In this document: in pieces, positions 22,392-30,974 of the stretch | How positions within the stretch are numbered: position 1 is the first letter of the stretch | Layout of the letters: each line of letters begins with the position of its first letter | Assembly: GCF_004117855.1 (NCBI RefSeq) | Contig: NZ_QWBW01000011.1 | Location: 64,023 to 128,022, forward strand | Source: Modicisalibacter coralii | GTDB taxonomy: Bacteria > Pseudomonadota > Gammaproteobacteria > Pseudomonadales > Halomonadaceae | DNA length: 64,000 nt | Direction of reading: 5' to 3' | The notes under the pieces: generated by a model | The model's input: only the letters and a program-made list of their open reading frames with translations | Database searches by the model: none | What the model was told of the DNA's origin: nothing | Translations under genes and position numbers: made by a program

Positions 22392-22635
22392 GTGAGCCTC
22401 TCATGACCGGTGGCCGGTGGCCGGTGGTCATTACAGGTGGATGCACCTGAGCGGCACGTCGCAAAGCCAACGGCCATGTAAAGAGCGAAGGGAGGAAGGT
22501 ATACGGCGCTGATCGGTGACCCTCAGGCATGTAGTGGGTTGAATCCGCCACTGCCGCCACCATCTTCCAAAGATAAGCCGTCGTGATGGCATTATCCGGT
22601 TTTATCGTTTCACCACACTCCACGGGAGGAACTCC

Positions 22636-23112
22636 ATGCCCTTTGCACCGTCCAGCATGCACGTCGAAAGCCCCGCCTTCGCGCCGAATGGGGCGATTCC
22701 CAAGCGCCATTCGGCGGAAGGCGAGGATCTGTCCCCGGCCCTGAGCTGGAAGGACGCGCCGGCGGGAACCCAGGGGTTCGCGGTGATCTGCCACGACCCG
22801 GATGCGCCGCTGGTCAAGGATGGCAGCTACGGTTACGTGCATTGGCTGCTCTACAACCTGCCGGCGGACGTCACCTCGCTGGAGGAGGGCACCAAGCTGG
22901 GCACCACCGGCGTCAACGATGGCGGTGCGACCGGCTACGGTGGCCCCATGCCGCCGGAGGGCCACGGGGTGCACCAGTACTATTTCTGGGTACTGGCGCT
23001 GGATACCCTCACCGAGCTGCCCGAGGGGCTGACGCAGCCGGAGCTGCTCAACCAGCTCGAACCGCACATTCTGGGCATGAGCCGTCTGGTCGGGACCTAT
23101 CGTCGCGACTGA
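22636..23112 (+). CDS. YbhB/YbcL family (PEBP, Raf-kinase-inhibitor-like) protein
   Basis: 158 residues. Conserved PEBP motifs are present: SPALSWKDAPAGTQGFAVIC, HDPDAPLVKDGSYGYVHWLLYNLP with its CMP-like ligand site, and GYGGPMPPEGHGVHQYYFWV. It is cytoplasmic and close to the usual length. Bacterial members have no settled function. ATG 22636 has a ggagg Shine-Dalgarno. This gene and everything to its right have normal high GC, so the accessory region ends in the 244 bp before it. That gap contains only a threefold ggtggcc run and no gene. Confidence 0.92.
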   Translation: MPFAPSSMHVESPAFAPNGAIPKRHSAEGEDLSPALSWKDAPAGTQGFAVICHDPDAPLVKDGSYGYVHWLLYNLPADVTSLEEGTKLGTTGVNDGGATGYGGPMPPEGHGVHQYYFWVLALDTLTELPEGLTQPELLNQLEPHILGMSRLVGTYRRD

Positions 23113-23146
23113 TCGGCTTTTGACGGTTTAGATGCCGCTCCAAACG

Positions 23147-23185
23147 CACACGGCGCCTCCCCTTGGGAGGCGCCGTGTGTCGTTC
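23147..23185 (+). terminator. Hairpin terminator after the PEBP gene
   Basis: cacacggcgcctcc (23147-23160) pairs perfectly with ggaggcgccgtgtg (23166-23179), followed by tcgttcc. The T-tract is weak, but the stem is long. The stem is almost the same as the one at 4254-4286. Confidence 0.75.
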
Positions 23186-23383
23186 CGGGCCCGCGAATTG
23201 GGCGTGTCGTCGCTGGCCCGTTGTACGTCGGTAGACGCTGACAGGCGGGCGTTTGCGGCCCCTCGCGTTCGGCAAAAGGCTGACAAGGCTGGCAAAAAAG
23301 GGCCGGTCAGTGGTCGATGAGTGATCTATGGTAGGGATGAGGCTCTGGCCCTGATGAATACTTGTCGATAGAGGAGGTGTTAC

Positions 23384-23986
23384 ATGCTCACTCATGTTTG
23401 GGGTCTATTGGCGCATCCGAATCGCGAATGGAAGCAGATCCACGACGAGAAGGAGACGATCACCCACCTCTATGGTCATCACGTGCTGATCATGGCGCTG
23501 ATCCCGGTGGCGTGCGCCTTCATCGGTACCACCCAGGTCGGCTGGGACTTCGGCGGCGGCCACACCATACGGCTCAATTACTTCGATGCCTTCGCCGCGG
23601 GTGTCGCCTTCTATCTGGCGATGCTGATCGCGGTGGGCTTCATGGGCACGGTGATCCATTGGATAGCGAAGCGCTATTCCAGCCGCCCCAGCCGGCGGCG
23701 TTGCATCATCTTCGCCGGTTACGTGGCCACGCCGATGTTCGTCGGCGGTGTCGTCGCGCTCTACCCGCTGGTGTGGCTGTGCATGCTGGCGGTGGTGCTG
23801 GGGCTCTGCTACAGCGCCTATCTGCTGTATCTGGGCATTCCCAACTTCCTGGATATCAGCCGTGAGGAGGGCTTCGTGGTCACCGGCTCCACGCTGGGCA
23901 TCGGCGTGCTGGTACTCGAGGCGCTGCTGGGCGTGACGGTGCTGCTGTGGGGCTACGGCGCCAAGCTGCTGGGCATCGAACTGTAG
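23384..23986 (+). CDS. Yip1-domain integral membrane protein
   Basis: 200 residues with five predicted membrane helices. The N-terminal VWGLLAHPNREWKQIHDEKET is the Yip1/DUF1282 signature (LxxPxxxW), followed by helices around 31-50, 65-90, 105-120, 126-145 and 165-190. Inner-membrane location; no known function in bacteria. ATG 23384 is preceded by gaggaggtgtta. A terminator follows at 24014. The 271 bp before it hold no gene. Confidence 0.87.
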   Translation: MLTHVWGLLAHPNREWKQIHDEKETITHLYGHHVLIMALIPVACAFIGTTQVGWDFGGGHTIRLNYFDAFAAGVAFYLAMLIAVGFMGTVIHWIAKRYSSRPSRRRCIIFAGYVATPMFVGGVVALYPLVWLCMLAVVLGLCYSAYLLYLGIPNFLDISREEGFVVTGSTLGIGVLVLEALLGVTVLLWGYGAKLLGIEL

Positions 23987-24013
23987 CGACCGGCGCTCGC
24001 CGTCGCAGTCACA

Positions 24014-24043
24014 AGGACCGGGCCCGGGGGCCCGGTCTTTTCG
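24014..24043 (+). terminator. Rho-independent terminator of the Yip1-type gene
   Basis: gaccgggcc (24016-24024) pairs with ggcccggtc (24029-24037), followed by ttttcg. It separates this gene from the convergent MmgE/PrpD gene. Confidence 0.85.
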
Positions 24044-24053
24044 TTATGGCCTG

Positions 24054-25349
24054 TCACAGCAGCGCGAGCAGGTCGCTCGCCGGTCGCGTTTCCAGTGTCT
24101 CGACGGCGTGGCGAATCGCCGTCGCGCGTTCACGCCCCAGCGCCGGTTCGGCGAGGGCGTGGAACTTGGCCTCCAGCTCGGCGTCGGCGAGCGGGTTGGT
24201 GGGGTTGCCGCGCGCCTCGCGGGGCGCGCTCTCCAGCACACGACCATCGTTGAGCTGCAACCGCGCCCGGGCCCAGCGCTCGGCCGGGAAGCGCGCGTTG
24301 AACGTCGCGTCCTCGCGGGTCTCGACGCGCGCCGCGATGTCGCGGACCACCGGGTCGGCCAGCGCCGTGGTCACGCCGTGGACGTCCACGGTGCCGAAGT
24401 ACACCGCGCAGGCCACCGGCCAGGGCAGGCTGTACTGGGCCTGCTCGGTATCGGCGGGGTGCACGGTATGCAGCCGCTTGGCCTCGTGGAAGGTGTCGAT
24501 CTTGATGCGCGCGATGTCGCGTACGTCCAGGGACTCGTCGACCAGGTCGAGCACCGCCTCGACGGCGGGCTGGGCCCAGCGGCACACCGGGTAGGACTTG
24601 AAGTACTGCTCGAACAGGTACCAGCGCTGGCCGAGATCGGCCCAGATCGGTTCGACGGCGGCGTCGGTCAGCGTCACGGCCGGCGCGCCGGTGAAGCCCT
24701 CCCGGGCCAGTAGCGCCGCCGAGACGCCGGTCATCGCGCCCCAGCCGGAGCCGTCCTTGACCATGGTGGGGTGATCGATGCAGCGCATCATCTGGCTGCG
24801 CGGCCCGTAGAACTCGGCGATGCCCAGCGCCTCGCGTAGTCGTGGGGCGTCCAGGCCGAACAGGCGCGAGGCGATCGCCGCCACGCCCAGGGCGTTCCAG
24901 GCGCCGGAGGTGTGGTAGTCGCACGCCGTGGCGTGCAGCGCGATGCCGGCGCGGGTGGCGATTTCGTAGCCCAGCGTCAGCCAGCCCAGCAGCGCCTTGC
25001 CGCTCAGCGCCTCCACCTCGGGCAGGGCGAGCAGGCCCGGCAGCACCGCCACGCCGGCGTGGCCCTTGGTCAGCACCTGGCCGTCGTGGGCGTCGAGGGC
25101 GTCGATCAGCCAGCCGCCGTGGAGCGCCACGCCGGTCGACGAGGCGCGCGCCGTCGAGAACAGCAGGGGCCGTTCGCCGCCGTGCTGCGCGGTGACGAAG
25201 CGCTCGGCGATCGTCGCCAGCGGTGTCCGGGTCGCGCCGGCGGCCACGCCGAGCAGGTCGAGCAGGCAGCGCCTGGCGTGCAGGTAATGGGCGTCATCCA
25301 GGCTCTCGGGGTCGAAGTCCTGAATCCAGTCGAAGGGCAGTGGGCTCAT
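24054..25349 (-). CDS. MmgE/PrpD family protein
   Basis: 431 residues with the family's typical run: YLHARRCLLDLLGVAAG, then GGWLIDALDAHDGQVLTKGHAGVAVLPGLLAL, then EFYGPRSQMMRCIDHPTMVKDGSGW. The length is usual. Known relatives are 2-methylcitrate dehydratase (PrpD), iminodisuccinate epimerase and cis-aconitate decarboxylase. The other 2-methylcitrate genes are absent, so propionate catabolism is unlikely. It is the last gene of a minus-strand series after an osmoprotectant-type importer and a C-N hydrolase, and probably acts on an intermediate of the same imported substrate. Confidence 0.88.
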   Translation of the reverse strand: MSPLPFDWIQDFDPESLDDAHYLHARRCLLDLLGVAAGATRTPLATIAERFVTAQHGGERPLLFSTARASSTGVALHGGWLIDALDAHDGQVLTKGHAGVAVLPGLLALPEVEALSGKALLGWLTLGYEIATRAGIALHATACDYHTSGAWNALGVAAIASRLFGLDAPRLREALGIAEFYGPRSQMMRCIDHPTMVKDGSGWGAMTGVSAALLAREGFTGAPAVTLTDAAVEPIWADLGQRWYLFEQYFKSYPVCRWAQPAVEAVLDLVDESLDVRDIARIKIDTFHEAKRLHTVHPADTEQAQYSLPWPVACAVYFGTVDVHGVTTALADPVVRDIAARVETREDATFNARFPAERWARARLQLNDGRVLESAPREARGNPTNPLADAELEAKFHALAEPALGRERATAIRHAVETLETRPASDLLALL

Positions 25350-25380
25350 GGGGCGGTTCCTGAAGACGTGAGTGGGTGGC

Positions 25381-26223
25381 TCAGCGGTAGCCGTCCATCA
25401 ACTGGCGGATCAGCGGCGTGTCGGCATCGCGCAGCGTGGGCAGTTCGAAGCGGGCCCGGGCGATGGCGGTTCGCGAGACGTCGGCGGCGATCAACTGTTC
25501 GCCGGCGTCGGCCTCGGCCAGCGATTCGCCGCGCGGGCCGAGAATGCGCGACCCGCCCCAGAAGTGGCTGTCGCCCTCGGGGCCGTAACGGTTGGCCATT
25601 ACCACCGGGGTGCCGTAGGTCATGGCGTAGAAGCGCACGTTCAGCACCCAGTTGTCCTCGTTGGAGAAGGATTCGCTGACGATGCCCGACGCCGAGTTGA
25701 TCGGCGCGCAGAGGATCGTCGGCCGGGCGAGCAGGGCGGCGTGGACCAGCGCCGGGTTCCACAGGTCGGCGCAGATCAGTTGCGTCGCCGTCCAGCCGGG
25801 GCGGATGGTGGTGTGCGTGAGCCGTTCGCCGTGGCTGAACCACTTGCCTTCCTCGAGGCCGCCGTAGGTCGGCAGGTTGAGCTTGCGGTGCACGCTGACG
25901 ACTTGGCCGTGCTGGAGCATCGCCAGGGCGTTGTAGTATTCGCCGGGGCTGGCTTCCTCGACGAAGCCGACCACCGTCTGCATGTCGCCGGCGGCGTCGG
26001 CCAGCGCCTGCAGTCGCGGGTCCTCGCGCGGGAAGGCGACGTCGATCACCCCGGCGCCGAGCCCGTAGCCGGTCAGCGAGAGTTCGGGGAAGACCAGCAG
26101 TTCGAGACCGCGCCGGCGCCCTTCGCCGATGATCGCGTGGTGGCGCGTCAGGTTGGCGTCGACATCGCCCAGCGCGGCGTTGATCTGGGCCGCGCCCACG
26201 CGCAATGTGTCCTGGTAGTGCAT
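25381..26223 (-). CDS. Carbon-nitrogen hydrolase (nitrilase superfamily), copy 1
   Basis: 280 residues from ATG 26223, with Shine-Dalgarno aaagggga. The nitrilase-superfamily triad is clear: E47 in FPELSLTGY, K114 in HRKLNLPTYGG and C151 in LICADLWNP. Enzymes of this type hydrolyse amides, nitriles or carbamoyl groups. It lies between the substrate-binding protein gene and the MmgE/PrpD gene, suggesting it acts on the imported compound. It is clearly paralogous to the enzyme at 30105: the motifs EGKWFSHG/EGKHFGKG and ADLWNP match, and the lengths agree within a few residues. Confidence 0.88.
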   Translation of the reverse strand: MHYQDTLRVGAAQINAALGDVDANLTRHHAIIGEGRRRGLELLVFPELSLTGYGLGAGVIDVAFPREDPRLQALADAAGDMQTVVGFVEEASPGEYYNALAMLQHGQVVSVHRKLNLPTYGGLEEGKWFSHGERLTHTTIRPGWTATQLICADLWNPALVHAALLARPTILCAPINSASGIVSESFSNEDNWVLNVRFYAMTYGTPVVMANRYGPEGDSHFWGGSRILGPRGESLAEADAGEQLIAADVSRTAIARARFELPTLRDADTPLIRQLMDGYR

Positions 26224-26304
26224 GCCGTCCCCTTTGCTGCGTTGGAAACGTTGCCGCGTTAAAAACGCGATGGCCGCCTCGCGGGCGGCCATCGTGAAGC
26301 GTGC

Positions 26305-27195
26305 TTACAGCAGGTCGTGTTCCTCGAGGAAGTCGTGGGCGACCTTCTCGATGGCTTGCTTGTCGACATCGACACTGGCGTTGAGCGAGGCCATGGTCTC
26401 GTCGTCGAGCAGCTCGGAGAGCTTGGCCATCTGCGCGTCGAGTTCGGGGTTGGCGTCGAGGGTCTCCTGGCGTACCACCGGCGTCAGCGAGTAGGCCGGG
26501 AAGAAGTTCTTGTCGTCCTTCAGGACCCGGAAGTCGAAGGCCGGGATGCGCCCGTCGGTGGCGAACACCAGGGCGACATCGACCTGGCCGTCGCGCAGCG
26601 CCGGGTAGGTCAGGCCGGAGTCCATGCGCTTGACGTTGGGGCGGCCGAAGCGGAAGCCGTAGGTCTGCTGCAGCGGGCGCAGGCCATCCTCGCGGGCGTA
26701 GAACTCGGCGTTGGAGGCGAAGGTCAGCGCCTTGCCGTCGTTGACCGCCTTGGCCAGGTCGGAGATCGTCTCGATGCCGCGCTTGTCGGCGTCTGCCTCG
26801 CGCATCGCCAGGGCGTAGGTGTTGTTGGCGTGGGAGGGCGCGAGCCACACCAGCCCCTTCTCGGCGTCGAGTTCCTTGACCTTCTGGTAGGTTTCCTCGG
26901 CCGACAGGCCCTCGGCGGACTCGTCGTTGTAGTTGATCAGCGAGGTCCCGGTGTATTCCCAGTAGAGGTCGATCTGGCCGTTCTCCTGGGCCTGGCGCAG
27001 CACCGCCGAGCCCATCCCGGCGCGCTTGTCGACGTCGTAACCCAGCCCCTGCAGGTACTGGGTGGTCATGCTGGTGAGGATCTGCTGCTCGGTGAAGTTC
27101 TTGCCGCCGACGACGATCTCGTCGGCCTGGGCGGTGGCGGCGATGCCGGCGCTCAGGGCGAGTCCGGCCAGTGTTGCGGTCAGGGTGCGAATCAT
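26305..27195 (-). CDS. Osmoprotectant/quaternary-amine ABC transporter binding protein (OpuAC-type), copy 1
   Basis: 296 residues. The N-terminal signal peptide ends in ATAQADE. The mature part begins VVGGKNFTEQQILTSM and includes VLRQAQENGQIDLYWEYTGT, the ProX/OpuCC/YehZ-type signature, and VDVALVFATDG. It captures glycine-betaine-like or choline-like solutes in the periplasm. It lies between the permease gene (27248) and the C-N hydrolase gene. A paralogue with the same motif order lies at 33235. Confidence 0.92.
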   Translation of the reverse strand: MIRTLTATLAGLALSAGIAATAQADEIVVGGKNFTEQQILTSMTTQYLQGLGYDVDKRAGMGSAVLRQAQENGQIDLYWEYTGTSLINYNDESAEGLSAEETYQKVKELDAEKGLVWLAPSHANNTYALAMREADADKRGIETISDLAKAVNDGKALTFASNAEFYAREDGLRPLQQTYGFRFGRPNVKRMDSGLTYPALRDGQVDVALVFATDGRIPAFDFRVLKDDKNFFPAYSLTPVVRQETLDANPELDAQMAKLSELLDDETMASLNASVDVDKQAIEKVAHDFLEEHDLL

Positions 27196-27247
27196 GGGCT
27201 TGGTTCTCCTTGCGGTTATTGTCGGGCGCGCGGATGGCCGCTCTCGA

Positions 27248-27979
27248 TCAGGCGCGCGCCGGGTTGACCCCGCGCGGCACGACGAGGAAGGCGACCAGCG
27301 CGATCAGGGCGTCGACGACGATGGCCAGCAGGGCGGTGGGAATGGCCCCGGAGAGCATCATCACGGTGTCGTAGAGGTCGATGCCGGTGAAGATCAATTC
27401 CCCGAGCCCGCCGGCGCCGATCAGAAAGGCCAGCGGCACGGTGCCCACGTTGATCGCCAGCGCCGTGCGAATGCCGGCGAAGATCACGTAGAGGGCGTTG
27501 GGCAGCTCGACCCGGAAGAGACGCTGCGCGGGTGACATCCCCAGCCCCGCGGCGGCCTCCATCAACGCCGGCGACACGCCTTTCAGGCCAACGTAGGTAT
27601 TGCGGGTGATCGGCAGCAGCGTCGCCACGGTCAGCCCGAAGACGGCCGGCGTGGTGCCGATGCCCAGAAAGCTCATCGACAGCGCGAGTACCGCCAGGGT
27701 CGGGATGGTGGTGCCGACGTTGAGCACCTGCATCAGCGATTCCGCCCAGCGGCTCATGCTCGGCCGCGAGAGCAGGATGCCCAGCGGTACGGCGATGGCG
27801 ATGGCCAGGCCGCCCGAGACGGCGGTCAGGAACAGGTGCTGGACGGCCAGGTAGCGGATGTCGGGAATGTAGTAGGCGAACTCCCCGATCATGCCGCTGC
27901 GCTGGGCCCAGACGCCGGCCGCGAAGAGCAGCATCGCCAGCCCCCAGCGCCCGGCGCTTTTCAGCGAGCGAATCGGCAT
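27248..27979 (-). CDS. Osmoprotectant ABC transporter permease, OpuCB/YehY type (2)
   Basis: 243 residues with about six membrane helices. The central EAA-type loop is ALMEAAAGLGMSPAQRLFRVELPNA, typical of BPD-family permeases in ProW/OpuCB transporters. GAGGLGELIFTGIDLYDT near the C-terminus is also usual. The gene is 3 bp from the ATPase gene, indicating coupled translation. It presumably pairs with the other permease (29182) to form a heterodimeric channel. The start is chosen at ATG 27979. Confidence 0.92.
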   Translation of the reverse strand: MPIRSLKSAGRWGLAMLLFAAGVWAQRSGMIGEFAYYIPDIRYLAVQHLFLTAVSGGLAIAIAVPLGILLSRPSMSRWAESLMQVLNVGTTIPTLAVLALSMSFLGIGTTPAVFGLTVATLLPITRNTYVGLKGVSPALMEAAAGLGMSPAQRLFRVELPNALYVIFAGIRTALAINVGTVPLAFLIGAGGLGELIFTGIDLYDTVMMLSGAIPTALLAIVVDALIALVAFLVVPRGVNPARA

Positions 27980-27982
27980 GCC

Positions 27983-29149
<1,167 letters not shown>

Positions 29150-29181
29150 GGCAGAACCTTGTCGATTGGGCGTTGTCGCGC

Positions 29182-29847
29182 TCAGGCAGCGGTGGCGTCG
29201 CGTTCCATCCCCTTGGGGGTCAGGCGCTTCTGCAGCGCCAGCAGGGCGTAGTCGACGACGATCGCCAGCAGGCTCACGGCCACCGCGCCGACGATCAGCT
29301 GGCGCGGATCGGACTGCGAGATGCCCCGGCTGATCAGGGTGCCCAGGCCGCCGGCGCCGATGTAGGCGGCGATCGCCATGACGCCGATGTTGAGCACCAC
29401 GGCGGTCCGCACGCCGGCCATGATCACCGGCACCGCCAGCGGAATCTCGACCATGCGCAGGCGCTGATTCTGGCTCATGCCGATGCCCCGGGCGGCCTCG
29501 CGCAGCGCCGGGTCGACGTTGTTGATGGCGGTGTAGGTGTTGCGGATGATCGGCAACTGGGAGTAGAGCAGCACGGCGATCACCGCGGGCACGTAGCCGA
29601 TGCCGTAACCGAAGATCGACAGCAGCGGGATCATCACCCCGAACAGGGCGATCGAGGGAATGGTGACGATGATCGAGGCCAGGTAGAGCACGCCCTTGGC
29701 CAGGCTCTCGTTCTTGGTGATGGCGATGCCGATGGGAACGCCGGTGAGCGTGGCGATCCCCACGGCCACGCTGACCAGGCTGATGTGTTCCAGGGTCAGG
29801 GTCCCCAGCAGCTCGAGATTATCGAGCACGTATTGCAGTAATTCCAC
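29182..29847 (-). CDS. Osmoprotectant ABC transporter permease, OpuCB/YehW type (1)
   Basis: 221 residues, six membrane helices. The EAA loop reads ALREAARGIGMSQNQRLRMVEIPLAVP, and the GAGGLGTLISRGISQSDP segment is conserved. It is the first gene of the minus-strand operon (permease, ATPase, permease, binding protein, C-N hydrolase, MmgE/PrpD). The 257 bp upstream, shared with the divergent C-N hydrolase at 30105, must contain the promoter; osmotic control is plausible but no motif was recognised. Confidence 0.92.
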   Translation of the reverse strand: MELLQYVLDNLELLGTLTLEHISLVSVAVGIATLTGVPIGIAITKNESLAKGVLYLASIIVTIPSIALFGVMIPLLSIFGYGIGYVPAVIAVLLYSQLPIIRNTYTAINNVDPALREAARGIGMSQNQRLRMVEIPLAVPVIMAGVRTAVVLNIGVMAIAAYIGAGGLGTLISRGISQSDPRQLIVGAVAVSLLAIVVDYALLALQKRLTPKGMERDATAA

Positions 29848-30104
29848 GGGCTTGGTCCTCGCACTGGCGAACGAGTATGTCGTTTGAGTGCTTAGAAATT
29901 TCTTATCTGAGAGGCGTTTTATAAGTTCGAATTATGAAGTGAGCATAACATGCTTTTCTCGGCCGCCCGCCGCAGCGGGCATTGGGATGTGCAATGCCAG
30001 TCATTTGAGGTGGCAATGAGCCCTGGATAGGAAATCCCCCGGCTTCGCCGTATCCTCGTCGACGATAATTCCGTGTTTTCATGCACCTCCCAGGAGGCCC
30101 TCAC

Positions 30105-30965
30105 GTGAGTGCTTACAGGGCGAATTACCGACTCGCCGCCGCCCAGATCAACTGCTCGCTGGCCGATGTCGCGGCCAATCTCGAGACCCATCGTCGACTC
30201 ATCGCGCAGGCCCGTCAGCGGGCTGTCGATGTGCTGCTGTTTCCCGAGCTGTCGCTGACCGGCTACGACCTGGGGGAGCGGGTCCCGGGGGTGGCGATGC
30301 GCCGTGACGATCCGCGACTCATCCGCTTGGCGGAGGCGGTCGGTGACATGCTCGTCGTGGTGGGCTTCGTCGAGACCGTGGGGCGTGGCGAGTATGCCAA
30401 CGCCATGGCGTGCCTGTGCCACGGCCGGGTCGTCGCCGTGCATCGCAAGCTCAACCTGTGCACCTACGGCGGCCACGAGGAGGGCAAGCATTTCGGCAAG
30501 GGGCAGGCGCTGACCGTGGCCGACGCCGACGGTCTCGCCTGTGGCGTGATGATCTGCGCCGACCTTTGGAACCCGGGGCTCGCCCATGCGGCCATGCTGG
30601 AGCGCCCCGACGTGATGCTCGCGCCGGTCAACGCGGCGACGGGGATGGTCGATGGCGATTTCGACGACGAAGGCAACTGGCTGCTCTGCCTGAAATTCTA
30701 CGCCATGATGTACGCCACGCCGCTGGTCATGGCGCACCGCTACGGCGCCGAGGGCGATGCCTGGTTCTGGGGCGGCAGTTGCATCGTGGGTGTCGACGGC
30801 GGCGTGCTGGCGCGGGCCGACGACGGCGAGGGGCTGGCGGTGGCCGCGATCGACACCGCCGATATCGCCCGGGCCCGCTTCGCCATGCCCACCCATCGCG
30901 ACGCCGACACCCCGCTGGTGGCCTCGCTGCTGGCGCGGCGGCTCGAGCGCGAGCGGCAGGGCTGA
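30105..30965 (+). CDS. Carbon-nitrogen hydrolase (nitrilase superfamily), copy 2
   Basis: 286 residues from GTG 30105, which has a strong aggagg Shine-Dalgarno seven bases upstream; an earlier ATG at 30081 overlaps it and is less likely. The triad is E48 (FPELSLTGY), K115 (HRKLNLCTYGG) and C151 (ICADLWNPG). It is paralogous to the enzyme at 25381 and divergently transcribed from the importer operon. Having one on each side of the transporter suggests gene duplication and perhaps two related substrates. Confidence 0.87.
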   Translation: MSAYRANYRLAAAQINCSLADVAANLETHRRLIAQARQRAVDVLLFPELSLTGYDLGERVPGVAMRRDDPRLIRLAEAVGDMLVVVGFVETVGRGEYANAMACLCHGRVVAVHRKLNLCTYGGHEEGKHFGKGQALTVADADGLACGVMICADLWNPGLAHAAMLERPDVMLAPVNAATGMVDGDFDDEGNWLLCLKFYAMMYATPLVMAHRYGAEGDAWFWGGSCIVGVDGGVLARADDGEGLAVAAIDTADIARARFAMPTHRDADTPLVASLLARRLERERQG

Positions 30966-30974
30966 GAACGCTCG

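Noticed and set aside
22398-22432. Possible CRISPR or other repeat from the ggtggcc run
   Set aside because: Only three tandem 7-8 bp units with no spacers; a simple local repeat.
24054-25349. 2-methylcitrate dehydratase (prpD)
   Set aside because: The family fits, but no prpB/prpC genes are nearby and the neighbours are an amine importer and a C-N hydrolase, so a specific prpD call is unsupported.
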